Of a stretch of DNA of 64,000 nt, positions 44,817-53,828 are shown piece by piece; position 1 is the stretch's first letter; each line of letters starts with the position of its first letter. The DNA is taken from NCBI RefSeq assembly GCF_000716535.1, contig NZ_JNWV01000001.1, positions 186,001 through 250,000 on the forward strand, written 5' to 3'. Under the pieces are notes generated by a model. The model searched no databases. It worked only from the letters and a program-made list of their open reading frames with translations, and was not told the origin of the DNA. Position numbers and translations under genes: made by a program. This stretch comes from Streptomyces flaveolus. GTDB lineage: Bacteria > Actinomycetota > Actinomycetes > Streptomycetales > Streptomycetaceae.

Positions 44817-45260
44817 ATGAGCATCTGGTGGTCACTCCATCTGCGGCGCGAGGCCGCCAGCGTGCCGCTGGCCCGGCGGCTGCTGATCGGCACGATGGAG
44901 ACGGCGGGGGTCGACCCGGAGATCTCCTACGACCTGTCCGTCGCCCTGAGCGAGGCCTGCGCGAACGCCGTCGAGCACGGCGGGGACACCGCCCGCGGCG
45001 CCTCGGAGGCGTACCGGGTGACCGCCTATCTCGACGGCGAGAAGTGCCGTATCGAAGTGACCGATGCCGGTCCCGGCTTCGCCCGCCCGCAGGACCCCCG
45101 GCCGGCCCGCCCCGACGCCGAACACGGCCGCGGCCTGTGTCTGATCCGCGAACTGGCCGACCACGTCCACATCGGCCCGAAGCCGGGCCGGGGAGGGACG
45201 GTGGTCAGCTTCGACAAGATCCTCAAATGGCGTAAGGACCCGTCCCTCCTCACGGCCTAG
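44817..45260 (+). CDS. HATPase-domain anti-sigma-factor-like protein
   Basis: A 147-residue GHKL ATPase of the SpoIIAB/RsbW type. N box ALSEACANAVEHG, G1 box DAGPGF and G2 box EHGRGLCLI are intact. Such proteins bind sigma or anti-anti-sigma factors and phosphorylate the latter; Streptomyces has many, mostly unpaired with a gene for a target. No sigma gene is adjacent here. The ATG follows AGGAGGCTGGAGC. Its 3' end overlaps the convergent MocR gene by 11 bp. Confidence 0.85.
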   Translation: MSIWWSLHLRREAASVPLARRLLIGTMETAGVDPEISYDLSVALSEACANAVEHGGDTARGASEAYRVTAYLDGEKCRIEVTDAGPGFARPQDPRPARPDAEHGRGLCLIRELADHVHIGPKPGRGGTVVSFDKILKWRKDPSLLTA

Positions 45261-46647
45261 CCGCCGCCCTGCCGGTGCCGCCGAGCTGTCCGAGGACCTT
45301 CGCGAGGGCCTCCAGGGCTTCCGGGTACACCCGCTCCCTGGGGGTGCCGTAGCCGACGACCAGGCCCTGGGGCCGGCCGGGACCCGGGGTGTGCCAGTGG
45401 TCGCCGAGTCCGCCCAGCGCCAGGCCCTCCGCCTCCGCGCGGGCCAGGACCGCGGCCTCGTCCGGCACCTCGATCAGCGCGTGCAGCCCGGCCGCGATCC
45501 CGCGCACGCTCCGCCGCGCCCCCAGCCGGTCCAGCAGCTGGTCCCGGCGCCGCCGGTAGCGCAGCCGGCACGCGCGCACATGGCGGTCGTAGGCGTGGCT
45601 GTCGATCAGCTCGGCGAGCGCGAGCTGGCCGATGGTCTCGGTGTGGTGGTCGCTGTGCAGTTTGGCGTCGGCGACCGCGTCGACCAGGTGCGGCGGCAGC
45701 ACCATCCAGCCGAGCCGCAGCGCCGGGCCCAGCGTCTTGGAGGCGGTGCCCAGGTACACCACCTGGCCCGGCGCCATCCCCTGCACCGCGCCCACGGGCT
45801 GGCGGTCGTAGCGGAACTCGCCGTCGTAGTCGTCCTCCACGATCAGTCCGCCCCGCGCGCGTGCCCAGTCGGTGAGCGCCCGGCGCCGCTCGGGGTGCAG
45901 GGTCGCCCCGGTCGGGTACTGGTGGGCCGGCGTGACCACCACGGCCGCCGCTCCGCCCAGTTCCTCGGGGCGCACCCCGCGCGCGTCGACCGGCACCGGC
46001 AGGACCGTTCCGCCGTTGTGCCGCACCACCTCCCGGTGGAAGGGCAGCCCCGGGTCCTCCATGGCGACGGCGGCGCCGTCCAGCACCCGCGTGAGCAGCG
46101 CCAGGCCCTGCACGTAGCCCGAGGTGATGACGATCCGCTCCGGCGGCGCCAGCACCCCGCGCGCCCGCCCCAGATAGCCGGAGAGCGCGGTGCGCAGCTC
46201 GATCCGGCCGCGCGGGTCGCCGTAGTCGTACGCCAGCGAGGGCGCCGTCGCTATGGCGCGGCGCAGCGCGCGCAGCCAGGCCGCCGCCGGGAACGCGCCG
46301 ACGTCCGGGCTGCCGGGACGCAGATCGAGACGCGGCGCACGCGCGCGCGTGTCCGTCCCCGGCTCCTCCGCCTGGACGGACGGCAGTTCGGCGACCCGGG
46401 TGCCCGAGCCCTGCCGTGCCGTCAGATATCCCTCGGCGACGAGCTGGTCGTAGGCGGCCTTCGCGGTGCCGCGCGAGATCCCGAGGTCGGCCGCGAGCCG
46501 CCGGGTGGCGGGCAGCCGGGTACCGGGCGCGAGCCGCCCGTCGCGTACGGCGTCCCTGAGGGCCCGTTCGAGCCCGACCCGCCGCCCGTCGGCCGAGTCG
46601 GGTTCGAGGTGCAGGTCGACACCGACGCCCGACCAGAAGTCGTCCAC
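45250..46647 (-). CDS. MocR/PdxR-type GntR-aminotransferase regulator
   Basis: A 465-residue regulator with an N-terminal GntR winged helix (LERALRDAVRDGRLAPGTRLPATRRLAADLGISRGTAKAAYDQL, given here by its start and end only by position, residues 20-65) and a C-terminal aminotransferase-fold domain carrying the PLP lysine in GTASKTLGPALRLGWM. MocR proteins respond to PLP or amine metabolites. The GTG at 46647 follows GGGGGTGG. No target gene is evident; aminopeptidase P lies upstream. Confidence 0.85.
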   Translation of the reverse strand: MDDFWSGVGVDLHLEPDSADGRRVGLERALRDAVRDGRLAPGTRLPATRRLAADLGISRGTAKAAYDQLVAEGYLTARQGSGTRVAELPSVQAEEPGTDTRARAPRLDLRPGSPDVGAFPAAAWLRALRRAIATAPSLAYDYGDPRGRIELRTALSGYLGRARGVLAPPERIVITSGYVQGLALLTRVLDGAAVAMEDPGLPFHREVVRHNGGTVLPVPVDARGVRPEELGGAAAVVVTPAHQYPTGATLHPERRRALTDWARARGGLIVEDDYDGEFRYDRQPVGAVQGMAPGQVVYLGTASKTLGPALRLGWMVLPPHLVDAVADAKLHSDHHTETIGQLALAELIDSHAYDRHVRACRLRYRRRRDQLLDRLGARRSVRGIAAGLHALIEVPDEAAVLARAEAEGLALGGLGDHWHTPGPGRPQGLVVGYGTPRERVYPEALEALAKVLGQLGGTGRAAARP

Positions 46648-46769
46648 GTTTCCACCCCCGTCACTGCACGCGCCCCGAGCGGGCGCGGGGAACAGCGCGA
46701 CCGGCCACGGTTCCACCCGCAGACGAAACGGCCGGGCACCTCCCCGGTGCCCGGCCATTCAAACGCAGA

Positions 46770-48254
46770 TCAGCCCTTCAGAGAGGCCATCCACGATTCG
46801 ACCTCGTCGGAGCGACGCGGCAGACCCCCGGAGAGGTTCCGGTTGCCGTCCTCCGTCACGAGGATGTCGTCCTCGATCCGGACGCCGATGCCCCGGTACT
46901 CCTCCGGCACGGTCAGGTCGTCGGCCTGGAAGTACAGCCCCGGCTCGACGGTGAGCACCATGCCCGGCTCCAGCGTGCCGTCCACGTACGTCTCGGTCCG
47001 CGCGGCGGCGCAGTCGTGCACGTCCATGCCGAGCATGTGCCCGGTGCCGTGCAGGGTCCAGCGGCGCTGCAGGCCCAGCTCCAGGACCCGCTCGACCGGG
47101 CCCTCGACCAGGCCCCACTCGACGAGCCTCTCGGCCAGCACGCGCTGCGCGGCGTCGTGGAAGTCGCGGTACTTGGCACCCGGCTTCACGGCCGCGATAC
47201 CGGCCTCCTGGGCCTCGTACACGGCGTCGTAGATCTTCTTCTGGATCTCGCTGTACGTGCCGTTGACGGGCAGCGTGCGCGTGACGTCGGCGGTGTACAG
47301 CGTGTGGGTCTCCACGCCGGCGTCGAGCAGCAGCAGGTCGCCGGAGCGGACCGGGCCGTCGTTGCGGACCCAGTGCAGGGTGCAGGCGTGCGGGCCGGCC
47401 GCGCAGATGGAGCCGTAGCCGACGTCGTTGCCCTCCACGCGCGCGCGGAGGAAGAACGTGCCCTCGATGTAGCGCTCGCTCGTCGCCTCGGCCTTGTCGA
47501 GGACCTTGACGACGTCCTCGAAGCCGCGGACCGTCGAGTCGACGGCCTTCTGCAGCTCGCCGATCTCGAACTCGTCCTTGACGAGACGGGCCTCGGAGAG
47601 GAAGACGCGCAGCTCCTCGTCGCGCTCGGCGGTGACCTTGTCGGTGAGGGCCGCCTCGATGCCGGCGTCGTAGCCGCGCACCACGCGGACCGGGCCGGTG
47701 GCCTCGCGGAGCTTGTCGGCCAGCTCGCGCACGTCGGCGGCCGGGATGCCGTACAGCGCCTCGGACTCGGCGAGGGAGTGCCGGCGGCCGACCCACAGCT
47801 CGCCCTGGCCGGAGAGCCAGAACTCGCCGTTCTCGCGGTCGGAGCGCGGCAGCAGGTAGATGGTGGCCTCGTGGCCGTCGCCCCTGGGCTCCAGCACCAG
47901 GACGCCGTCCTCGGTCTGGTTGCCGGTGAGGTACGCGTACTCGACGGAGGCGCGGAAGGGGTACTCGGTGTCGTTCGAGCGGGTCTTCAGGTTGCCCGCC
48001 GGGATCACCAGGCGCTCGCCCGGGAAGCGGGCGGAGAGCGCGGCACGGCGGCGCGCGGTCTCGGCGGCCTGCGGGATCGGCTTCAGGTCACGCAGCTCCG
48101 TGTCGGCCCAGCCGGACTTCATGTTCTCGGCAAGCTCGTCGGAGACGCCCGGGTACAGGCCGTTCTTCCGCTGCTTGACGGTCTCCTCGGCCTCGGTCTC
48201 CGGGCCCTCCGCGGTAGCGGAGTCGGGGACAGCCGGGTTGAGCTCGTCGGACAC
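46770..48254 (-). CDS. pepP: aminopeptidase P (Xaa-Pro aminopeptidase)
   Basis: A 494-residue M24B metallopeptidase that removes N-terminal residues from X-Pro peptides. The N-terminal AMP_N domain contains RPRGDGHEATIYL-type spacing, and the catalytic domain has metal ligands in DAGVETHTLYTADVTRT, GTGHMLGMDVHD, EPGLYF and RIEDDILVT. The GTG at 48254 follows GAGGAGGATCAC. Length fits the family of two-domain aminopeptidases P. Confidence 0.93.
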   Translation of the reverse strand: MSDELNPAVPDSATAEGPETEAEETVKQRKNGLYPGVSDELAENMKSGWADTELRDLKPIPQAAETARRRAALSARFPGERLVIPAGNLKTRSNDTEYPFRASVEYAYLTGNQTEDGVLVLEPRGDGHEATIYLLPRSDRENGEFWLSGQGELWVGRRHSLAESEALYGIPAADVRELADKLREATGPVRVVRGYDAGIEAALTDKVTAERDEELRVFLSEARLVKDEFEIGELQKAVDSTVRGFEDVVKVLDKAEATSERYIEGTFFLRARVEGNDVGYGSICAAGPHACTLHWVRNDGPVRSGDLLLLDAGVETHTLYTADVTRTLPVNGTYSEIQKKIYDAVYEAQEAGIAAVKPGAKYRDFHDAAQRVLAERLVEWGLVEGPVERVLELGLQRRWTLHGTGHMLGMDVHDCAAARTETYVDGTLEPGMVLTVEPGLYFQADDLTVPEEYRGIGVRIEDDILVTEDGNRNLSGGLPRRSDEVESWMASLKG

Positions 48255-48411
48255 GTGATCCTCCTCGATACGCCATTGATCTCCCCCGGGGGCCCGCGGC
48301 GCTCCTGCTTGTGGCCGAGCGGGGACCACCATCATCGTACGGTCGTACCAGGAGCGGGCGGGGGCGGATGACCTGTTATGCCCGGTCATGCCAGCCGCCC
48401 GGGCGCGGGGA

Positions 48412-49785
48412 TCAGTCGAAGCGGGCCGCCAGCAGGACCACGTCCTCCTCGCTGTCGGCCGCGTCCAGGCCGTCCGGCAGGACCGCGCGCAGGACGTGGT
48501 CGGCGACGGCTCCCGGATCCTGCCGCATCGCGCGCGGGACCCCCGCGGCGGCGGCGTGCAGCCGGGCGAAGGCCCGGTCCATCGGGTCACCGGTACGGTG
48601 CAGCAGCCCGTCGGTGTAGAGCAGGACCGTCTCCCCGGCCTCCGCCTGGATCTCCACGCTGGGCGCCTCCCAGCAGGCGAGCATGCCGAGCGGCGCGGAG
48701 ACGGAGGTCTCGGCGAACTCGGTGCGCCGCTCGCCGATCAGCAGCGGGGGGCTGTGCCCGGCACCGGCCAGGGTGACCTTGCGCACGGCGGGCTCGCAGT
48801 AGGCGAACAGCGCGGTGGCCGAACGGGCGGGCTCGGTCAGCCGCAGCAGCAGCTCCAGGTCGGACAGGACGGCGACCGGATCCTCGCCCTCCATCACGGC
48901 GTACGCGCGCAGGGAGGCGCGCAGCCGGCCCATGGCGGCCACGGCGCTCGGCCCGGAGCCGGTGACCGAGCCGACCGAGAGGCCGAGGGCGGCCTCCGGC
49001 AGCGGCAGGGCGTCGTACCAGTCGCCGCCCCCGCGCGGGCCGGTGCGGTGCCGGGCGGCGAGCTGGACGCCGGCCACCCGGGGCAGCCGGGCGGGCAGCA
49101 GTTCGTCGGTGATGGTCGCCACGCACGCGCGCGTGCGCTCCACCTCCAGCAGCCGGGCGAGGTGCTCGGTGGCGTGCCGGATGTACAGGCCGGCGAGGTG
49201 GCGCCGGCGTTCGTGCGGCTCGGCCGGTTCGTCGTAGAGCCAGACGGCGGCGCCGAGGCGGCCGGCGGACTCGGTGGCGAGCGGGAGGGCGTAGCTGGCG
49301 GCGTATCCGAGGCGGGCCGCCACCTCCCGGTGGCGCGGGTCCAGGCCGTCCTCGGCGAACAGGTCGGGATGGACGATCTCGGCGGTGCCGCCGGTGTCGT
49401 ACGGCAGGGCGCCGCGCGGCACGGTCTCGATGTGGCCGAGGTCCGCGCGGCCCAGACCGAGGCCGAGGGTGGTGCGGGGGCCGTCGCCGTCGGCGGGCTC
49501 CAGGACGACCAGGCCACGGCGGGCGCCGACCAGGGCGGCGCCGGCGCGCAGGAGTTCGTGCAGGGCGGGGTCGAGGGCGCTGGTGCGGGAGAGGCGCTCG
49601 GTGAGTTCGTGGAGGGTCGTGAGATCGGAGACCCATCCGGCCAGCCGGTCCTGGAGCAGGGTGCCGGGGGCGGGGCTGTGCGGCGCGGGGACCGCGGGGA
49701 CGGGGGAGGCGGGTGCGGCAGTGTGTGCTGATGTGGGAACCGTGGGATCGATTCCAGCCACTTTCGGAGGGTGCGGGGCGTTCAT
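48412..49785 (-). CDS. GAF-SpoIIE/PP2C phosphatase missing one metal ligand
   Basis: A 457-residue protein with a proline-rich head, a GAF-like sensor region (about residues 60-200), and a SpoIIE-type PP2C domain (about 230-457). The first metal motif is GGGDWYDALPL and the late YTDGL is present, but the conserved GDVxGHG reads VGSVTGSGPSA, so the Asp that binds the second metal is Ser. Activity may therefore be lost or altered. It follows a 43-codon TTA-containing ORF by 12 bp and is likely translated in an operon with it. Confidence 0.86.
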   Translation of the reverse strand: MNAPHPPKVAGIDPTVPTSAHTAAPASPVPAVPAPHSPAPGTLLQDRLAGWVSDLTTLHELTERLSRTSALDPALHELLRAGAALVGARRGLVVLEPADGDGPRTTLGLGLGRADLGHIETVPRGALPYDTGGTAEIVHPDLFAEDGLDPRHREVAARLGYAASYALPLATESAGRLGAAVWLYDEPAEPHERRRHLAGLYIRHATEHLARLLEVERTRACVATITDELLPARLPRVAGVQLAARHRTGPRGGGDWYDALPLPEAALGLSVGSVTGSGPSAVAAMGRLRASLRAYAVMEGEDPVAVLSDLELLLRLTEPARSATALFAYCEPAVRKVTLAGAGHSPPLLIGERRTEFAETSVSAPLGMLACWEAPSVEIQAEAGETVLLYTDGLLHRTGDPMDRAFARLHAAAAGVPRAMRQDPGAVADHVLRAVLPDGLDAADSEEDVVLLAARFD

Positions 49786-49797
49786 GGCGTCCGGCCT

Positions 49798-49929
49798 TCA
49801 GACCGGTGCGTATTGCTGAAAAGCATCGCAAACCCCCATGTCATTCTGCGCCGCTAGCAGTGTCTCCACATGTACACGCACTCGTAAGGGGATGTCCAGC
49901 ATTGTCCTGCGGGGATTCCTGGTGTCCAT
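49798..49929 (-). CDS. small TTA-codon ORF before the PP2C gene
   Basis: A 43-residue ORF (MDTRNPRRTM...CDAFQQYAPV) that stops 12 bp before the phosphatase ATG. Codon 15 is TTA at 49885-49887, the codon read by the developmental tRNA BldA. Its codon use is less GC-biased than its neighbours. The AAGG right after its stop could be the phosphatase ribosome binding site. No strong ribosome binding site precedes its own ATG. The LDIPLRVRVHVETLLAAQ run looks protein-like, and I think it is conserved, but cannot verify that. Confidence 0.5.
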   Translation of the reverse strand: MDTRNPRRTMLDIPLRVRVHVETLLAAQNDMGVCDAFQQYAPV

Positions 49930-50397
49930 GAGGTTGGTGAGGGTTTTTCCCGAACCCCTTGCCTTACCGCCAAGTTGGCTCAAAACTGCCTTAGGTATCG
50001 GTTCATTGCGGTCGACTGGCCTTGCTCCACAGAGCGTCACAGCGGTCGTGATGGGTACGTACTCGGAGAAGGCCAGGGGTGGTTGGGGGCCACCCGGAAC
50101 CTGGCGACGGACCCGGGCGTCATAGCCACCGACGGCCGAGCCCCATCCTCCCGTGGCGGAGGCGGAGAGAAATACGCGCGACGGCAAAACGCCAGACTTC
50201 GCCACCCCCGCGCCGCAGCCGTGCTTTTGATAGACGCACTATGGACGCGGACGCGGCCAACGCTCGACCCCCTGGGGTTCCCCCCGCCGTGCGCGGGGGT
50301 GTGATGCGCCAACAGGTACGCACAGTGAAGTGATCGACACATGGTGTGATGTGGCCCACGGTGTTGCCAGCGGTGCAACGGAAAGGAACGAGCGCTC
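49930..50397. other. 468 bp spacer upstream of the Prim-Pol-like gene
   Basis: No supported gene. The left part must hold the promoter of the TTA ORF/PP2C unit and the right part that of the Prim-Pol-like gene. A GTTGC-N7-GCAAC repeat lies about 50364-50380. The rest is unremarkable. Confidence 0.5.
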
Positions 50398-51063
50398 ATG
50401 CGCGAGATCCTCGGAAGGCGACGCAGGCTTCTGTCCAGGCGGAACGGCGGGAGGCCTGAACTGATCGGCGCGGCCCTGAGCTTCGCGACGGAATGGCAGT
50501 GGCCGGTACTCCCCGGTGTGGCGCCGGACCCGCAGGGGCGGGCCCAGTGCGCCTGCCCCGACCCGGAGTGCACGGTGCCCGGCGCGCACCCCTTCGACCC
50601 CGGCCTGCTCGCCGCCACCACCGACGCGCGCATGGTGCGCTGGTGGTGGACCAACCGGCCGGCCGCCCCGATCATCCTGGCCACCGGAGGCAAGGCGCCC
50701 TGCGCGGTCAGCCTGCCGGCGCTCGCCGCCTCCCGCGCCCTCGCCCTGCTCGACCGGCGCGGCATGCGGCTCGGACCGGTGATCGCCGCGCCCACCCGCT
50801 GGGCGCTGCTCGTCAAGCCGTACTCCATGGAGCAGCTCGGCGAACTGCTCTACGCCAAGGACTTCGTCCCCGGCTCCCTGCGCTTCCACGGCGAGGGCGG
50901 CTATCTCGCGCTGCCCCCGTCCGAGACCGGCCAGGGCGCCGTCCGCTGGGAGCGGGCGCCGCTGCCCGGCTCGGCCGCGCCCTGGGTGCCCGATGTGGAG
51001 GCCGTGGTGGACGCCGTGGTCGACGCCCTCACTCGTACGGGTGTGAGCGCGCCCGAGTTGTAG
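50398..51063 (+). CDS. Prim-Pol-like (bifunctional DNA primase/polymerase) protein lacking the DxD
   Basis: A 221-residue protein with the outline of the PF09250 primase-polymerase N-terminal domain: start PELIGAALSFATEWQWPVLPG, a cysteine-rich CACPDPEC stretch, MVRWWWTNRP, IILATGG and later LRFHGEGGYLALPP. The catalytic DxD that normally follows is absent, the corresponding stretch being APCAVSLPALAASRA. The ATG follows AAAGGAACGAGC. The intact paralogue is at 57159-58031. Possibly a regulatory or DNA-binding remnant. Confidence 0.75.
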   Translation: MREILGRRRRLLSRRNGGRPELIGAALSFATEWQWPVLPGVAPDPQGRAQCACPDPECTVPGAHPFDPGLLAATTDARMVRWWWTNRPAAPIILATGGKAPCAVSLPALAASRALALLDRRGMRLGPVIAAPTRWALLVKPYSMEQLGELLYAKDFVPGSLRFHGEGGYLALPPSETGQGAVRWERAPLPGSAAPWVPDVEAVVDAVVDALTRTGVSAPEL

Positions 51064-51118
51064 GGGTGTCGGGCGCGAGCGGGGCCGGCGAGCCCCGCTC
51101 GCTCGTTATCGTCCGCAT

Positions 51119-51709
51119 ATGCAGCGTCAACACGGCGGCCACCGCGCCCCACGGCCGCACCGCGGTCGGCGCAACCACCGACGGCCCGACCCCCGGCAGC
51201 TCCGTCTGCTCGCCCTCGCGGGCTTCGTGGCGGCCATGGTCGCGCTGCCGCTGGCCGTGGCCTCCGCGCGGCAGGCTGGCGACGCCGCCCGCGCCGCCGC
51301 ACCGGCCGCCCCCCGCCACGACGCCAAGGCCCGCCAGGACACCGGCCACGGCTCCCCCCGGCTGCCCGGCCCGGGGCTCGCCACCTCCTCCCGCTGCGGC
51401 CCCGAACTCACCTCGCCCGACGGCATCGAGGCGCAGACCTGTGTGCTGACGCAGGGCGAGGACACCTGGGCGCGTACCTACTACCGCAACGCCACCGGCC
51501 GGTCGCTGGACTCGGTGCTGAGCCTGATGGGACCGGGCGACCGGACCGTGCAGATGCGCTGTGCGACCGGGGCCGACGACGAGCCCGCCACCTGTGAGAC
51601 TCCGCGCGAGCGCAGCCGGGGCGGGCCGGACTCCTACACGGCCGTCACCGAGTTCGCCGAGCGCGACCCGGACGGGGCGCTGCTGCTCCGCTCCGGCAGC
51701 AACTCCTGA
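51119..51709 (+). CDS. secreted or membrane-anchored hypothetical protein
   Basis: A 196-residue protein with a basic Arg/His-rich N-terminus (QRQHGGHRAPRPHRGRRNHRR), a hydrophobic segment (about residues 30-50) that acts as anchor or signal, and a mature domain with three or four cysteines (CGPE, TCVL, RCAT, TCET) that could form disulfides. I do not recognise the family. It starts 55 bp after the Prim-Pol-like gene without a clear ribosome binding site, and it ends before a strong hairpin at 51769. Confidence 0.55.
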   Translation: MQRQHGGHRAPRPHRGRRNHRRPDPRQLRLLALAGFVAAMVALPLAVASARQAGDAARAAAPAAPRHDAKARQDTGHGSPRLPGPGLATSSRCGPELTSPDGIEAQTCVLTQGEDTWARTYYRNATGRSLDSVLSLMGPGDRTVQMRCATGADDEPATCETPRERSRGGPDSYTAVTEFAERDPDGALLLRSGSNS

Positions 51710-51768
51710 GCCGTCGGGCGGAGTTGACGACCGGCTGCGCGGCGGCCGCCGTACGCGGGCATGGAAAG

Positions 51769-51808
51769 GCCCGGTTGCTGGCGACGGGGGATGCACCAGC
51801 AACCGGGC
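51769..51808 (+). terminator. terminator after the secreted hypothetical gene
   Basis: GCCCGGTTGCTGG and CCAGCAACCGGGC form a perfect 13 bp stem with a 14 nt loop. Confidence 0.75.
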
Positions 51809-51926
51809 TACTGGAACGGTAACAAGAGATCGGCGGTTCGCAAATTCCGGGTTGGCTATTCGGACATCGATTGCCCTGTCGGAACCGGGAGTTGTGACAG
51901 GAGTCACCTGCCGCACGGTCCGGTGC

Positions 51927-51952
51927 CACGGCTGACCGACCGGTCAGCCGTG
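51927..51952 (-). terminator. terminator of the DUF5926 gene
   Basis: CACGGCTGACC, a 4 nt loop and GGTCAGCCGTG form a perfect 11 bp stem 18 bp past the stop on the minus strand. Confidence 0.7.
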
Positions 51953-51969
51953 ACACCGGCGCGCGGGCG

Positions 51970-52932
51970 TCAGCTCAGCGTGACCTGCCGGTTGGTCAGG
52001 CCGCCGCGCGCCCGGCGCTCGTCCGGAGTCAGCGGCTCCTGGACGGCGAGGGCGGCGGCGAGGCGCTCGGCGAACTCGGCGGCCGGCTTCTCCACGTCCT
52101 CGGCGGTGACCCCGGTCGGCAGGTCCCAGACCGGCACGATGAGACCGTGGGCACGGAAGGAGCCCACGAGCCGGGTGCCCTCGCCGAGGCTGGACCGGCC
52201 CGCCGCGTGCAACCGCGCGAGGGCGTCCAGAAGCTGCTCCTCCGGGTGGGGCATGACCCAGCGCAGGTGGTTCTTCTCCGGGGTCTCGCACCAGTAGGCG
52301 GCGTCCACGCCGGACAGCTTCACGGTCGGGATGGCGGCGGCGTTGGCCCGCTCCAGGGAGGCCGCCACCTCCGGGGTGGCGTTCTCCGCGTCCGGCACCC
52401 AGAACTCGAAGCCGCTGTGCACAACCGGCTCGAACGCGCCCTCGGGGTCGAGCAGATCCTGCAGTCGCGGACCCTCGGCGGGGGCCCGGCGGCCCTGCAC
52501 CGGGGTGCCGGGCGCGGCTTCCAGCGCGCGCAGCAGCGTGTCGGCGAGGTCGCGGCTGATGTCGCCGGACGCCGTGTCGTTCTGCAGGCCGAGCAGGACC
52601 GAGCCGTCGTCGCGGCGCAGCGCCGGCCAGGCCATCGGCAGCACGGTGGCGAGGGTGACCGAAGGGACGCCCTCGGGCAGGCCGCCCCGAAGCGGCAGTT
52701 CGGCCGTCGCGGCCGGGACCAGCTCGCGCAGGGCGACCCAGTCGCACTCGCCGGGCAGTCCCTCGAACGGGCGCTGCACCAGCTCGGTCGCGGCGTGCGC
52801 GGCGGCCCGGCCGTGGCAGGCCTTGTAGCGCCGGCCGCTGCCGCAGGGGCAGGGTTCGCGGGCGCCGACAACCGGGATCTCCCCGTCGATCAGCTGCGGC
52901 TTGGCCTTCGTCTGGGGTCGCTTTTTGGCCAT
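51970..52932 (-). CDS. SEC-C/DUF5926 family protein
   Basis: A 320-residue soluble protein starting [14 protein letters not shown], with the zinc-binding SEC-C motif near residue 28 ([18 protein letters not shown]-x8-C-H) followed by a DUF5926 body. SEC-C tails bind a zinc and occur in SecA and in many proteins of unknown role. The ATG at 52932 gives the family start, with GGGAG upstream. A DnaA box lies 75-83 bp upstream. Confidence 0.85.
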   Translation of the reverse strand: MAKKRPQTKAKPQLIDGEIPVVGAREPCPCGSGRRYKACHGRAAAHAATELVQRPFEGLPGECDWVALRELVPAATAELPLRGGLPEGVPSVTLATVLPMAWPALRRDDGSVLLGLQNDTASGDISRDLADTLLRALEAAPGTPVQGRRAPAEGPRLQDLLDPEGAFEPVVHSGFEFWVPDAENATPEVAASLERANAAAIPTVKLSGVDAAYWCETPEKNHLRWVMPHPEEQLLDALARLHAAGRSSLGEGTRLVGSFRAHGLIVPVWDLPTGVTAEDVEKPAAEFAERLAAALAVQEPLTPDERRARGGLTNRQVTLS

Positions 52933-53006
52933 GGTGGGCGTCTCCCGGTTACGGCTCTTCTCGTACGTCGGGAGCCTAGCCGTTCGGACCATGCCCGACG
53001 GGAACC

Positions 53007-53015
53007 TGTGGACAA
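53007..53015 (-). other. single DnaA box
   Basis: TGTGGACAA is a perfect minus-strand TTGTCCACA, upstream of the DUF5926 gene. A single box is expected by chance a few times per window of this size. Confidence 0.45.
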
Positions 53016-53092
53016 CGCACGCGCGCTCGACGCCGGCGGGTGAATCCGGGGGAGCTGGATGCCCGGGGGCGACGCCTGCCGGCCGTCCCGGT

Positions 53093-53647
53093 TCAGTCCA
53101 GGTCGTCGAACGCGTCGGCGAAGTCCAGGCCGGACAGGCCGGGCAGCGGCGCGGAGCGGGTGACGCGCGTAGCGAAACCGTCGCGGCGGCACCCGGCATC
53201 GGGATCGTGGACGTCCTCGTGGACCAGTGCCCAGACCGTCACCTCGCCCTGGACGTCGTCCCGGACGCCCCAGTCGTCGGCGAGGGCCGTGATGATGTTC
53301 AGCCCGCGACCGCCGTGCGCGGTCACCGAGGGTGTGGCCGGCGCCGGGCGGGTCGGGCCGCCGCCGTCCGTGACCTCCACGACGAGCCGCCCGCTCGCGT
53401 CGACCCGCCATGCGGCGCGGACGTCCCCGTCCCCAGCCGGCGCGTCCCCCAGGGGCCGCCCGTGCTTGCAGGCGTTGCTCAACAGTTCGGAAAGGATCAG
53501 TACGGCGTCGTCGATGACCGATTCGGATACGCCACCGCTGCGTAGCTGCGCCCGCATCCGGTGCCGCGCCTTCCCCACGCCCGCAGGGCCATGGGGTACG
53601 GCCATGCTCGACGACGTGGGCACCTCCTGTGCCACCACCAACGCCAC
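53093..53647 (-). CDS. HATPase-domain protein (anti-sigma-like)
   Basis: A 184-residue GHKL ATPase with [12 protein letters not shown] (N box), VTDGGGPT (G1 box) and HGGRGLNII (G2 box), then an acidic tail. It resembles the Streptomyces RsbW-type serine kinases or ATP-binding proteins. I use the GTG at 53647 since GAGG lies in front; an ATG at 53605 would shorten it by 14 residues. It is divergent from nothing close and no sigma gene adjoins. Confidence 0.78.
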   Translation of the reverse strand: MALVVAQEVPTSSSMAVPHGPAGVGKARHRMRAQLRSGGVSESVIDDAVLILSELLSNACKHGRPLGDAPAGDGDVRAAWRVDASGRLVVEVTDGGGPTRPAPATPSVTAHGGRGLNIITALADDWGVRDDVQGEVTVWALVHEDVHDPDAGCRRDGFATRVTRSAPLPGLSGLDFADAFDDLD

Positions 53648-53828
53648 CCCCGAGACCTCCTTCGCCCCACGCCACGGAGTGGATGCCCTCTTGGTCTGTG
53701 CCGGAAACCGGCCAATCCTCTTCCGGTGACGCATTCGACACGGGCGGACACGCAGCGAACGCGCCGGAGCACACCCCGTGACGGGACCGCACGGGACGAG
53801 GGGCCGTCGGCGTGGCGGACCGGCCGGC

